Positions 40,172-49,905 of a stretch of 64,000 nt of DNA are shown one piece after another. The stretch comes from Callipepla californica brunnescens (Eukaryota; Chordata; Aves; Galliformes; Odontophoridae). A model generated the notes under the pieces. That model made no database searches, had not been told where the DNA came from, and was given only the letters and a program-made list of their open reading frames with translations. Position numbers and translations under genes: made by a program. Numbering within the stretch: the first letter of the stretch is position 1; the number at the start of each line of letters is the position of its first letter. Where the stretch lies: positions 31,870,842 through 31,934,841 of the forward strand of contig JALIRH010000003.1 of assembly GCA_023055505.1 (NCBI GenBank), in the 5' to 3' direction.

Positions 40172-41776
40172 GGTATATATGTATGTATTTAAAAGCAGAA
40201 CTGTTTAAAGCTCCCAACTTCTTTGTATTTAGTGCCAGAAGTGAAGGGGAAAAAAAAAAAGGAAAAAAAAAAAAAAAGTGAGCATTACAATATTAGTTCA
40301 ACAACTGTAAATAAAAGCACTGTGCGTGCAGGTGACCTGCCAGGAAACAAAAAAAACCACTAATCGTTACAAAAAAATGTGATGTGGGTTAAAAAAAATA
40401 AATAAAAATCACTCACTCTTAAGTAAAACAATTTTAATGCTACACAAATTACAGTATCACCTTTTAAAAAGTTTAGAGATTAACAGTAGCATAGCTGCAG
40501 CCAAAGTACTTCAAAAAATAAAAATAGAAATAAAAAAAAAAGGTCTGTAGCCCAGGAAATAGTGAAGTGTAAATGGAGAATCCACTGGTGTTGTAACTCA
40601 ATAAAGCAACAGAAAGGAAAAAAGCAACACTGAATTAGAGAAAAAAATGAGATACAAGAATAAAACCCCCTCAGGTTTTGGCTTGTTTCCTTTTGCAATC
40701 TTGCAGCTTTACGGTGACCAGGCATAGAGATGGGCCTGCGGGCCCACCAAGCCAGCTCTGGTACCAGGCCCTCAGCCAGGCCCTCCCGCCATCCCCTCCA
40801 CCCCAGGGGCTGCACGAGCCAGGGGGGAGGAGGGTGCTGACCTCAGGCACAGCCAGGCCAGTGCCAGCGGGCCCTATGGAGCCCCTGTTTGTCAGAGCAG
40901 GCCCAGCCCTCATGCTAGGCCGCACCGTAACTGAGAAGGGGACCTCTGAAGCGAGGTGTCAGTGTTTTGGTTTCGGTTTTGAAGTAGAGATACCACCTTA
41001 ATCAAAAACATGAGCTCCATACCACAGAGGTATCATGCCAAGCAACTTTGAAGAACTTGTTAACCATCTATCAGCTCAAAATCCATTTTTTTTTTTTAAT
41101 AAAGTGCCTAAATACACATTTACACAGATCATAGTGGTTCCAAAGAATCCTTTACAGTTTTTATATATATAGGAATATATATAGGTATATATATATAATG
41201 TGCGTTTTCTTCAAATTGGCTAAATGTGTTTACATAGGACACCAATCTTGACTATAGGTATAAGTTTTAAAGCGTAATATCGACTCAATGAATCTGTTTA
41301 TCATGCAAGTCTTATCTAATATTACATTGACCTGTAATATGGAACACAATGTAGTGGGTGTGCTCATTAAACACTTCATAAAAAAAATTACTGTGCGTGT
41401 GCAGTTCTGATCTTCAAATACTAATAATGACCATTTCTTTAGAGAAAAAAAAATAAGAAGTCTTCCAGAAAAGAGCTACTCTGCATTAAATTGCAGTCTG
41501 AACATTATCACAATAAAAACAGTTGACTCAAAAGCACCCGAATTTTTTCAGATTTACGTCGGCTGAACAGATTTCTCTTCCTCCTCAGGCACCAAGTGCT
41601 CATTAGCCCATCCCAGGGCCGGGACAACCTCGCCACCCCATTGCTCAGAAACAACCACTTATAACCCAGTTATAAACACCTCAACAGAAGGGCTCATCCA
41701 GCTGCAGTGTTGCCAACAAACTATAAACAGCACAAAAACATCACTATAAGACTCGACTATTTCTAGTAACCAATGA

Positions 41777-41782
41777 TTTATT
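41777..41782 (-). other. Candidate internal poly(A) signal AATAAA
   Basis: This is the only canonical AATAAA hexamer I found on the sense strand in the proposed 3' UTR. It lies about 1.4 kb below the stop codon. Use here would give a short 3' UTR isoform. Variant ATTAAA hexamers also occur at 41095-41100 and 40433-40438. Confidence 0.3.
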
Positions 41783-42920
41783 GATTTTAGAAGTCTGCTT
41801 GGTGATGCAGAAGCGTGATCAAAAGAAGTAGCTTTACAAAAAGAGTTCTCCAAAGTAGCTTAAAAGTCAGGGCCGTGGCAATTATGTGAAGCCCTAATCG
41901 CTTTCATTTCAACCAGTTTATATTTTCATTTTCAAAGAATAGCAGTAGGTTTGTTTCAAGCACACGTAATAAGGAAATTGCAGGTTTCCTCCGCCCACAT
42001 TTGGGCTGTCACTGATATGCCCGCAGGCAATCTGGCAGAGCCTCAGACACTGCTGTCATTGTACCACACTGTACCTGCCACTACTTGGGAACACTGTGTC
42101 AGCGATAGTAACAATAGCAACAGCACCAGAGGTGACTGATAAGCAAACTCAAAAGTCCACCTGCACTATCTGAAAATTAAAGTAAAATAAGAAAGAAAAG
42201 AAAAACAAACAAACAGCCTTTCTCCCACCTCCCCAGCATTGTCCAAAGACACAAAATCCCAACGCTGAAGGCCTTCAGAGATGGCAGTGCTACATCTGTG
42301 CAGTCACCAATCGTGTCATCAGGTTGGCTATCACAGTTCCACGTTAGAGCACGCAATTGGTGAACAGACGCAGTTTTGTAATCTTACAACTGATCACGTG
42401 AACTGCGGTCAACTTTGCCTTAAAAAAAAAAAAAGGAAAAAAAAAAAAAGAAACAAACCAACACAACAGAAACAAACCAACCCAGAAATCCCTAACTCAA
42501 CAGCGCCTCTCCAACATCTCTCCACGTCCTACTCCAAAAGCAACATCCCTCGAGAAACACGGAGGAATTTTGGACTGGGTCCGGCACGGCCACACGAGGC
42601 GGACGGCCGCTCCCTGCACCCGCCTGCCCCCAGCACCTCGTGCCACCAGCCCTACAGAAACAGGGGCCAGCAATAAGGAATCACAGACAGTAAGGCGATC
42701 TTTACAATGTCAGAAAAGTGTATTTGGCATTTAAAAAAAAAAAAAAAAGAAGTAGAAGAAGAAAAAAATAAAAAGGAAAAGGAAACAAGTGCATACAAAT
42801 ACAGCTAGAAGCATTTCTGGTTTGCCAAGTGCTCTAAAAAAAGCAGCGCAAGTCACAGCCTACATCGAACAGTAATTGTCACCAGGGAAGCACAACAAAT
42901 AGTTGCTATAACAAAAGGGG

Positions 42921-42960
42921 AAAAAAAAAAAAGGGGGGGGGGAAGGAAGGAGGAGAGGGG
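42921..42960 (+). repeat. A12-G10 junction and GGA-rich tract
   Basis: Twelve As, then ten Gs, then GGAAGGAAGGAGGAGAGGGG: a homopurine tract of at least 40 bases inside the proposed 3' UTR. In the transcript it would be a C-run followed by a U-run. Confidence 0.9.
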
Positions 42961-43098
42961 AGGAAAAAAAAGAGAATTAGAAGAAATGCCTTTATAATAA
43001 GTACATACCTTTTGTCTTCAAAAAATATAGAAACACAATGTATTCAAAAAAATCAAAATTATACAGCCATGTTTATGAAGTCTACATTTCCCTTGTCT

Positions 43099-43145
43099 TG
43101 GAGATATATATATATTTATATATATATATTTATAGATATATACAG
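43099..43145 (+). repeat. TA-rich low-complexity repeat in the 3' UTR
   Basis: Imperfect (TA)n with ATTTATA interruptions, starting 44 bases below the IRF2BP2 stop codon. It would form AU-rich RNA right after the coding region. Confidence 0.85.
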
Positions 43146-43188
43146 AACCGGAGCAGTTGGGGCGACGGGCAGCGCTGGGCCGGCACAG

Positions 43189-45155
43189 TCACGAGTCTCT
43201 CTCCTTTTTCACTTTCACATCCCCGGCCAGGATGGTGGCGATCTCCCCCTGCATGAAGGCCCAGGGCACGTTGGAGCCGACCAGGGGGCACTTCTCCCCG
43301 CTGGGGCAGTACACCTCCCCGCTGGCCCCCTGCTGCTTGATGCTCTGCCGGGAGCAGGGGAAGCAGAACTTGTGGGACGGGACCGATGGGCACTGCACGA
43401 AGTGGGTGTCTTCCAGGCGCTCGTGGCACAGGGTACAGCACAAGGGGACGCTGGCGGCGAGGGACGAGTCCGGCAGGCTGGCGGGGTGCACGGGCTCCAG
43501 CCCGCCCGCCGCGCTGCCCCCCTGGCCCGGCACCTCCCTGCCGGGGCCCAGCCTTCTTTGGTTCATGGCGGAGGGCGAGGGGGGGCTGCTGCTGTTCCTC
43601 CTGGTGGTGGAGTGGACCTGGTTGGCCTCTTTGGAGGCGTGGTTGCCCCCGGCATTGTCCGCCACCAAAATGAGCGCGGCCATGGGGGACTGGCCGTTCT
43701 GGGCCGCCTCGGGCGGCGTGGTCCGGTTGGAGTGGGGCGAGGCGGTGGGCGGCGGGGGCGACATGAAGGAGGTGGCCGTCAGCGGCATCTTCATCCCTTC
43801 GGACGCGGCCGGCAGCCAGGGCTGCGCCTCCCCGTTGATCTTCGGGGGTCCCGCCTCGCCCTCCGGCTCGGGGGACGGCTTCCTCTTCCGGGCTGCGCGG
43901 GCCCCTGGAAGGCAAGGGAGAAAAGAGAGAAAGATAGAGGGGGTGAGAAAGCGGCCACGCACCGCCGCAAGGCACCGCCGAGACGTGCAAAACCACCGGA
44001 ACACGCGCAGCCGCCCAGCCCCGTCCGCCCCGTCCACCCCGTCCCTTCGGCGAGCGCGCGGCCGCCCCGGCCCCGGCCCCGCACGCATCCCCGCCCGCCC
44101 CGGCCCCGCTCCTCACCCGGCTTGGCCGCGGCGCCGTTGCTCTCGTATCCCAGCAGCCTGCCGCCCGCCATGCCCGGCTCCTTCTTGAACTTGCTGTCGA
44201 AGGGCGGCACGGCGTGCCCGCCGTGCTGGTGCAAGGCCAGCAGCGTGTCCCGCACCGTCTTGGGCTTGGCCAGCCACTCCTCGCCGCCCGCGCGGCCCTT
44301 GCCCTCGGCGCCCATCTCCGCCGCGGCCGGCATGCTGTCGGCCGAGCCGCGCTTCTCCTTGCCGCCGCCGCCGCCGTCGTGCTCCCCCGCCGCGCTGCCG
44401 CCGCCGCTCGACGACGAGGACGAGACGGAGCCGGGCCGCTTGTGGCCCAGCTCTCCGGACTGCCCGGCCGCCGCCTGCGCCGCCGCCGCCGGCTGCTGGG
44501 GCACGGGCACGGCCAGCGGGGCGGGCGCGGCAGAGATGGCGGCCAGCGAGGCGGCGGCGGCGGCGGCGCGGCCGCCCAGGCCGCCGATGGCCGCGGGGAG
44601 CCCGGCGCCGTTCACCAGCGGCACCAGGGTGGGCGGCACGGCGTGCGTCCGGCGCGGGTTGGGGCTCTGCCGGTTGAGCTCGGGCGGCTCCTCGGGCTTG
44701 GGGAAGCCGTTGGGCACCAGGATGCCGTTCACCTGCCGCCCGCCGCCGTACTCGGCGCCCAGGCGGGGCGGCGGCCGCTCGGCGGACAGCGGGTAGCGCT
44801 CCAGGGGCTGCGGCGGGGGCCGCGCCGCCGCCTCCGCCGCCGCCGCCGCCGCCGCCGCGGCCGCCGCGGGGTGGCCGAGCTGCTGCTGCTGCGCCAGGAG
44901 CTCCTTGGCGGAGAGCGGCGGCTGCTTGGCGTGCGGCGGCGGCGGGGCCCGGCCCTCGGCGAAGCAGCCGTGCGCCCGCTTCAGCTGCCGCGCCGTGTCG
45001 ATGACGAACTCCACGCGGTCGGCGCCCTCGTAGTTGACGCAGCCCCGGCAGACGGGCTCGGTGAAGTCCCAGATCATGGCCCAGGGCATGCGGGGCAGGT
45101 CGCACAGGTAGCACGACTGCCTGCGGGAAGCAGCCGCCACCGCCGCCGACGACAT
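43189..45155 (-). CDS. IRF2BP2: IRF2BP2, interferon regulatory factor 2 binding protein 2 (two exons)
   Basis: Nuclear transcriptional co-repressor. Known family partners include IRF2, NFAT1, TEAD/VGLL4 and the erythroid ETO2 complex. Coding exon 1 is 45155-44117 and exon 2 is 43904-43189, giving 1755 coding bases and 584 residues; the human protein is almost the same length. Visible order: C4 zinc finger (C15-x2-C18, C36-x2-C39, residues about 11-65); an 11-alanine run (97-107); proline/serine/alanine-rich linker with a conserved [10 protein letters not shown] block (142-151); Ser run near 244-250; [14 protein letters not shown] (299-312); RKRK nuclear localisation signal (352-355) followed by SP; C-terminal RING-like finger with C502, C503, C506, H507, C518, H524, C527, C530, C546 and C552; basic tail ending KKERDS. 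The start is the first in-frame ATG and has G at -3. The frame stays open upstream but has no ATG. Paralogues IRF2BP1 and IRF2BPL share the two fingers, but the linker and the C-terminus match IRF2BP2. Confidence 0.97.
43905..44116 (-). other. IRF2BP2: IRF2BP2 intron 1 (212 bases, phase 1)
   Basis: The donor reads CCGG|GTGAGG on the minus strand (GT at 44116-44115). The acceptor reads CCTTCCAG|GGGC (AG at 43906-43905). The split codon gives Gly347 and restores the [11 protein letters not shown] frame expected in this family. The intron is very GC-rich, and its length is not a multiple of three. Retention would therefore keep the exon 1 frame open for some distance but lose the correct exon 2 frame. 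The single short intron between the linker and the nuclear localisation signal is the usual family layout. Confidence 0.9.
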
Positions 45156-45370
45156 GTCCCGAGCCCGGGGCGGCGGCGAGCGCCCCCCGCTCCGGCTCCG
45201 GCCGCCGCCTCCTCCGCCCCTCGCCACCGGAGAGCCGACGGGGCGGCTCGGGCGCCGCGGGACCGTCGGCGCGGCCCCCTCCCCCTCGCCTTCCTCTTCC
45301 GCGCGCCGGCTGGCAGAACCGCTCCGGGGGCCGCCGCCGCCGCTCCCCTCGCCGTCTCCGCCGGCGGCGC

Positions 45371-45394
45371 TCACAGCGCGGCGGGGACGCGCAT
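45371..45394 (-). other. Possible upstream ORF (7 codons) in the IRF2BP2 leader
   Basis: An ATG at 45394, 239 bases upstream of the IRF2BP2 start and out of frame with it, opens a 7-codon ORF (MRVPAAL) that stops at 45371-45373. If transcription starts above 45394 this would be a short uORF that could lower translation of the main frame. It ends well before the main ATG, so re-initiation is possible. Confidence 0.3.
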
Positions 45395-45524
45395 CTCCGC
45401 GGCGCGCCTGGCGCAGGGCTGCGGCCGCTGCCGCCCGCACGGCTCCCCCGCTCGCTGGCTACTACGGGGCGGCGCGGGGCGGCGGGGGCCGGCGCGGCGC
45501 GGCGGGCGGGGCGGGGACTGCCGC

Positions 45525-45547
45525 GGGGGCCGGGGCCGGGGCCGGGG
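45525..45547 (+). promoter_or_regulatory. GGGGCC-type G-quadruplex run in the promoter
   Basis: Four G-runs of at least four Gs are separated by CC on the plus strand, equivalent to about four GGGGCC units. It lies about 370 bases upstream of the IRF2BP2 ATG, with the G-rich strand being the non-transcribed-sequence complement. The spacing fits a very stable intramolecular quadruplex. Whether it lies in the promoter or in the leader depends on the unknown start site. Confidence 0.6.
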
Positions 45548-45964
45548 CTGGCGGCGGCGCCGTGCCGTGCCGCGCTCCAGCCGCCACCGCCGCCTCTGCG
45601 CGCCGCCGCCTCGATTCTTCGACAGTGCCGCCGCGCCTGCGCGATGGGCGCCCCCGCCCCAACAACGCCGCCGCCGCCGCGCTCCCGGCCCCGGCTCTGC
45701 CCGCGCCCCCGGCCCAGCCCCGGGGGTTCCTCCCGCCACCCGGGGCACCCTGCCACCCGAGCGGGGCGGAGCGGAGCAGGACGAGTGCGGCCCCGCGCCT
45801 CCCGCTCGGCACTGGCGGGGTTACCGCGTGCGCCGCGTTCTGACCGCTGCGGGGTCGCTACGCTCCATCGTCCCCGACCCCCCCACTTCCACCCCCCGGT
45901 GACCCTGGGGCTGCCCCGGCCCGGGCGGGAGGGGCCTCGTGGGTAAATAAAACCATCGCCCGTC

Positions 45965-45983
45965 TTTTTTTTTTTTTTTTTTT
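45965..45983 (+). repeat. T19 homopolymer inside the CpG island
   Basis: A T run interrupting the GC-rich island about 810 bases upstream of the IRF2BP2 ATG, flanked by AATAAAACC on the left and AACTGTTG on the right. Such dA:dT tracts disfavour nucleosomes and may mark the open promoter, though it may also be chance. Confidence 0.85.
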
Positions 45984-46186
45984 AACTGTTGTCACTGCGC
46001 GCAGGAAATAGGACGCTCGAGATTTCCTGTCGTTTGCAACCACAAACCCTCCGCTCTCTAAGGCGGATGAGCGCAATCCGCGCAGCGTAAGCACAGCGCG
46101 GGCACAGCGGCACCGCCAGGGGCAGCAGCCCACTCGCCACGTCCCGCGGGCGGGCACGGCTCTCCCCGCGGCGTTATGTAGGTTAC

Positions 46187-46221
46187 GGGGGGGGAGGAGG
46201 AGGAGGAGGGGGGGGGGAGGA
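46187..46221 (+). repeat. Homopurine G/GGA tract
   Basis: A 35-base uninterrupted purine stretch with runs of 8 and 10 Gs around GGA repeats, at the upstream edge of the CpG island. It can form quadruplex or triplex DNA and may act as a nucleosome-free boundary element. Confidence 0.7.
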
Positions 46222-46253
46222 CGGGCGGGCAGCGGGGACGCCCGCGGGAGCTC

Positions 46254-46260
46254 TGACGTC
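46254..46260 (+). promoter_or_regulatory. CRE/ATF-like site TGACGTC
   Basis: TGACGTC followed by CG, seven of eight bases of the palindromic CRE, lies within the CpG island about 1.1 kb upstream of the IRF2BP2 start codon. Methylation-sensitive CREB/ATF binding is typical of such island sites. Single-site evidence only. Confidence 0.35.
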
Positions 46261-46584
46261 CGCGGGGCACGGCGGGGCGGTGCCTGCGTCGCTGCGGACC
46301 GGGGGCTGCGGCTCCGGCAGCGGGAGAGCCCCGCGCGGATCGGAGCCGTGCCCGCCGGCGAGGCAGGGGTTAAGGCGGCTGGCTCCGCAGCGCGGCCCTC
46401 CTTTCACGTTGCATCAAAGCGCTGTGAGGCTGTTCTGTTCACCCCCCCTCCCGGCTGGAAAGACGCTTTATCCCTGCATGCTAAGTAAACAGATCTTGTT
46501 TTCGTCTTCCACCCACTGCCCTCTTTCTCCAGCCCGGAGCTGGAGGCGTGCCAGGGCGGCTGCAGCGATTGCTGCCTCCGCACT

Positions 46585-46612
<28 letters not shown>
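46585..46612 (+). repeat. (CA)14 microsatellite
   Basis: Fourteen uninterrupted CA units just outside the upstream edge of the CpG island. Length polymorphism is likely. Confidence 0.95.
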
Positions 46613-46615
<3 letters not shown>

Positions 46616-47263
46616 CCGGGGAAGCAGCCGGGTTTCTCGGGTGAGGCAATGCGCCTGCAATTGGCAGGGACAAGGCAGGAATTGTAATTGCACTGCATCA
46701 TGTGACGGCTTATGAAAGAGGAAGTTTGGATGTTTTAGTCACGTACTCCTTTGCCCTCTTGCTTTAGCCTCCAGGTTCTGCGAAGGAAAAAGCTGCATAT
46801 ATTTATATACGCTGGTGGGAAGCCAAGGAGCTGTGTGTTTGCACACTGCGAGCCGCTGCAGGGACGGAGAAAGCACAGCTTTCAGGCGTCTGACTGCGGG
46901 ACTGAGAGTGGGACCCTATTTATTTCCCTTTGCTTCTAACGAAATCGGGCTGGTCAGAGCCGGCATGGGCAGCGTTCGGGTTCTGCTGTGTTTGCTGCCT
47001 TTGAATGCATTCTGGTGGAAGAGATGATCCTTGCGAAGTCAAAAAGCAGATAAAAAAACAGTGGCGTAGGAAACGCGATTTAAGAATCAAATCACACACA
47101 CAAAAGTCTGCAAAGCTGCTGTTACAGCAGTTACTGCGCAAGAATAAAACGGATAATGCATTTGTTTCTTGCTGCTTTTCTTTCTTTCTTTCTTTTTCTG
47201 AAACAGAAACCATCCTTTTGTGCCTGCTCTCTGCGGAACGCCCCTGGTGATGCCATGGCAAGG

Positions 47264-47273
47264 CTATATATAG
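47264..47273 (+). promoter_or_regulatory. Palindromic CTATATATAG (TATA/MEF2-like)
   Basis: A perfect 10-base palindrome that fits both a strong TATA box (followed by GGGGC, as in core promoters) and the MEF2 consensus. It lies 2.1 kb upstream of the IRF2BP2 ATG, in sequence that becomes GC-rich downstream of the motif. It could serve a transcript running away from IRF2BP2 on the plus strand, or an upstream enhancer. Confidence 0.3.
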
Positions 47274-48385
47274 GGGCACTGGAGGGGCCTGGGGCCTGCG
47301 GCCATGCCCAGCCTGAGGGGCCTGGCACAGGGGAGCCCCATGCCCTGGGGAGCCCTGGCCTGGGCATGGCCGTGCTCGGTGCCCCGCTGCAGGGAGAGGT
47401 GCAATCGGAGCCCTCCTCCATGCCGCTGTTGCTGTCCCTGGGTGCCCACCAGTGCGGGGCCGTGGATGCCACAGGCTTTACCTGCAGGACGCAGTGCTAG
47501 GCCATAGCCCCGAGCTGGGGCAGTAGATGATTGCTGAGATGTTTGCAGGGCTTCTGCTGAAAGCTAGAAGCAGAGGTTCTCTGCATCCTGGCTTTATGGT
47601 GTTCCTGCTTGCTTTTGTTCCTATTGGAGGTGGCTCCAGAGGGTTTAGAAAGCTGAGTGTAGTCCGGTTTCTACGGGCTTCTTGCCTAGGTGTGGGTTGT
47701 GTGATATTTGCTGAACAGTTCAGAAGCCCCTGCAGCACCTGCCAGCTCCTGCTTGTAGACAGCTGCTCATTTTTGCCTGTAAGAGTACTGGTGGCCATCT
47801 TAGAAATGCTGAATGTTCCGATTTTAATTTAAAATGAGGCACAATTTTAGAAGAGAACCCCTTGTACACCACACTCACCCTCCCTTCATTGTATGGATTT
47901 TGAGCTGTACCGTTCAAACAGCAGTGCAGTGGAGTCCTGCTCTCACATCAGTACCGATCCAAAGAAATATATCTATCCCAATCATTTCTTATTTAATAGG
48001 GGAAGAAAGTACTGATGTACGCAACACTGCTGTCAGAAGCAGCCTGTTGACATACACAGGCTTTGAGACAAGCAGATGGTGAGCCACTGACCCTACAGAC
48101 GCTGGCAACCACTCCTAAGGTTACCTACAGGACCACTGCTGGACATGCAGCCACACTGAGGATGCACAGCATGCTGCCCAGCGCTGCTCTGCAGTGCTGC
48201 CAACTGCTGCCCTGTGCTGTGTGACCACTGTGACATGGCACTGCTGCTGCTGGCAGACGGACCCTGATGGAGCAGCATGTTTTAAGCCTGTGTATGTGCC
48301 CCAGGGCAAACAGGGATGTGGACAACGTGATTTCACTGTCATTTTTACAATAGAAATATTGAGCGTGTTAATATGTGCAAGTTCC

Positions 48386-48418
48386 AACTCTGATTCTGTG
48401 ATTCTATGACTCCATGAG
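48386..48418 (+). mobile_element. Minimal CR1 3' tail
   Basis: TCCAACTCTGATTCTGTG and a following GATTCTATGACTCC match the terminal part and octamer repeats of a CR1 3' end. Only about 33 bases are clear. Upstream sequence is too diverged to extend the call. Confidence 0.5.
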
Positions 48419-49888
48419 TAGTGATGTGATCAAGAGCCCTAGTGCTGCAGGTTCTGCTGCTTTGGTGGGCTCTATCCCAGGCAATTTGGAGCCAAAATGG
48501 TATGCTTTTCTTTAAAAAAAAAAAAAGGAAATGATTCTGTTTTTAACTGAGCACTTGACTTCACACCCTCTTTTCAAGTAGCGGTGGAAAAAAAACAGCA
48601 AGGAAAAGATGATGGAAATACTTGAGAAATTCAGAGGTTACTACACTCAGAAGGGAAATAAAAACTACAGAGGGACACTTCCAGCTGCCAGAAGAAAGGG
48701 CAATTGATGTGGAAAATCTTCCGCCCGCTCTTTCCAGCCTGGTAAATAGCCATGTTGGATGCTCCCACCAACACCGCTCTGGCTGCCCTGTGCTGCGAGC
48801 CACAATGGGTGATTGTCTGTGGGGTACGGGAGGACAGACTGACTGGAAGCTGCCTGGGGTGCATTAACACGGCCGGGCAACCCTGGCTCAGCACCAGCAG
48901 GAAGACCAGGAAGCCGTGACCCCATGGGCACACCATGCTGCAGCTCAAGGGGTGGCTCTGTTCTTCTGCTTGTCGTTGCAGCCATGTTATTTCAGCTTTG
49001 TAACATCACAGGAGCTAACAGAAGCATGCCCCATTCTGAGGAAACATGAAGTGCAGTGAAATTAATTTCTGGCTGCCATTGCTGCCCCTGCCCTCTGTGT
49101 AGCCAGCACAGGGACAAAGGTGCTGCTCTGTGCTTAGCCCCCAGCCTTGCCTTTTTGCTCCATGCTGTCTCTTAGATCAATTGGAACCGAGTAAAATAGG
49201 GTATTTTTATCATCTTGTACCTTCAGTCATATGCATAGTGTAGTCTTGTAGCGACGCTAAGGAGGAATACCGGCGAGTTAAGGCATCATCAGTGTAACAC
49301 TTGTAAACATCACTACCAAGCTGCAATGCATTGCCAATCTTGTCCACTTTCAGGCAGAAAATCAGAGTCATCCTTCTTACGTGCACCTGCATCCCTAATG
49401 CCCCAACACCCAGCTGAGCTCCAGAGGGAGGTGCCTGCCAGGAAGCACAGCCAAATTCATATGTGATAAAAAGAACTGCGGCAAAATTAATAACTGGTAC
49501 ACCCGTTCTGGAACTGACAATTAACCTTGGTCTCCTCCTCCGGATTACAATCATTAAACAGCTCGCCAGAGGTTGGGGCTTGCATATCGCTTAGTCTCCC
49601 AAACGGGGCTGAATGAGGGACCAAGGACTGGTCAGCTTTGTAATGAGAGCTGCAGGTATGTCATGCCCTAGTAACGCTGCTGGTTCAGGGGTCCTGCTGC
49701 CTGCACATCACCTCGGGAAGTGGCAGCTCAACATCCCTTACACCCCTCTGCTTGGCTCATCTCCATGCAGCATGGAGCTCCTTTCCATTCCTGTCCTGTT
49801 ACTGTCACCAGAGAGCAGAGATCATCGCTGTCTCTCTGCACTCCTGGTAGGGAGCTGAAGGCTCTGAGCAGCCCTCGGATGGTGGCAG

Positions 49889-49905
49889 CCACCAGGTAGC
49901 AGGGG
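49889..49905 (+). promoter_or_regulatory. CTCF-like motif
   Basis: CCACCAGGTAGCAGGGG resembles the CTCF core with one or two mismatches in the GGGGGC block. It lies 4.7 kb upstream of the IRF2BP2 ATG. Weak evidence. Confidence 0.2.

Larger units (their letters stand above)
40153..43188 (-). other. IRF2BP2: Probable IRF2BP2 3' UTR (3' end not certain)
   Basis: Below the TGA the composition changes sharply from GC-rich coding sequence to AT-rich DNA with T-runs (A-runs on the plus strand), TA-rich stretches (43099-43145, 41160-41200) and several TTATTTA-like AU motifs in the sense strand. This continues for about 3 kb, with one GC-richer patch at about 40700-40960. A long AU-rich 3' UTR of 2.5-3 kb is normal for this gene in other vertebrates. 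No reading frame of note lies here on the sense strand. The distal end was chosen at the TATAAA/CATAAA-type hexamers near 40153-40171 and is inference. Confidence 0.45.
43150..46420. promoter_or_regulatory. IRF2BP2: CpG island over IRF2BP2 coding region and promoter
   Basis: About 3.3 kb of dense GC with very frequent CG dinucleotides, bounded on the left by a TA-rich repeat and on the right by ordinary sequence. It covers both coding exons, the intron and the upstream region. I see no TATA box near the start codon, so a TATA-less dispersed promoter is likely. Sp1-type GC boxes (for example GGGCGGGGCGGGG at 45504-45516) and an NRF1-like GCGCCTGCGC (45633-45642, one mismatch) lie 350-490 bases upstream of the ATG. 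The transcription start site itself cannot be read from sequence. Confidence 0.85.

Noticed and set aside
43012..44796. 594-codon plus-strand frame opposite IRF2BP2
   Set aside because: Same reason. It also crosses the intron and starts in TA-rich 3' UTR repeats.
44113..45756. 547-codon minus-strand frame overlapping IRF2BP2 exon 1
   Set aside because: Shifted frame of the true coding exon, with no domain and Arg/Gly/Pro/Ala low complexity.
44214..45902. 562-codon plus-strand frame opposite IRF2BP2 exon 1
   Set aside because: It is an antisense shadow of very GC-rich coding DNA, where stop codons are rare in every frame. Composition is Arg/Ala/Gly-rich without domains.
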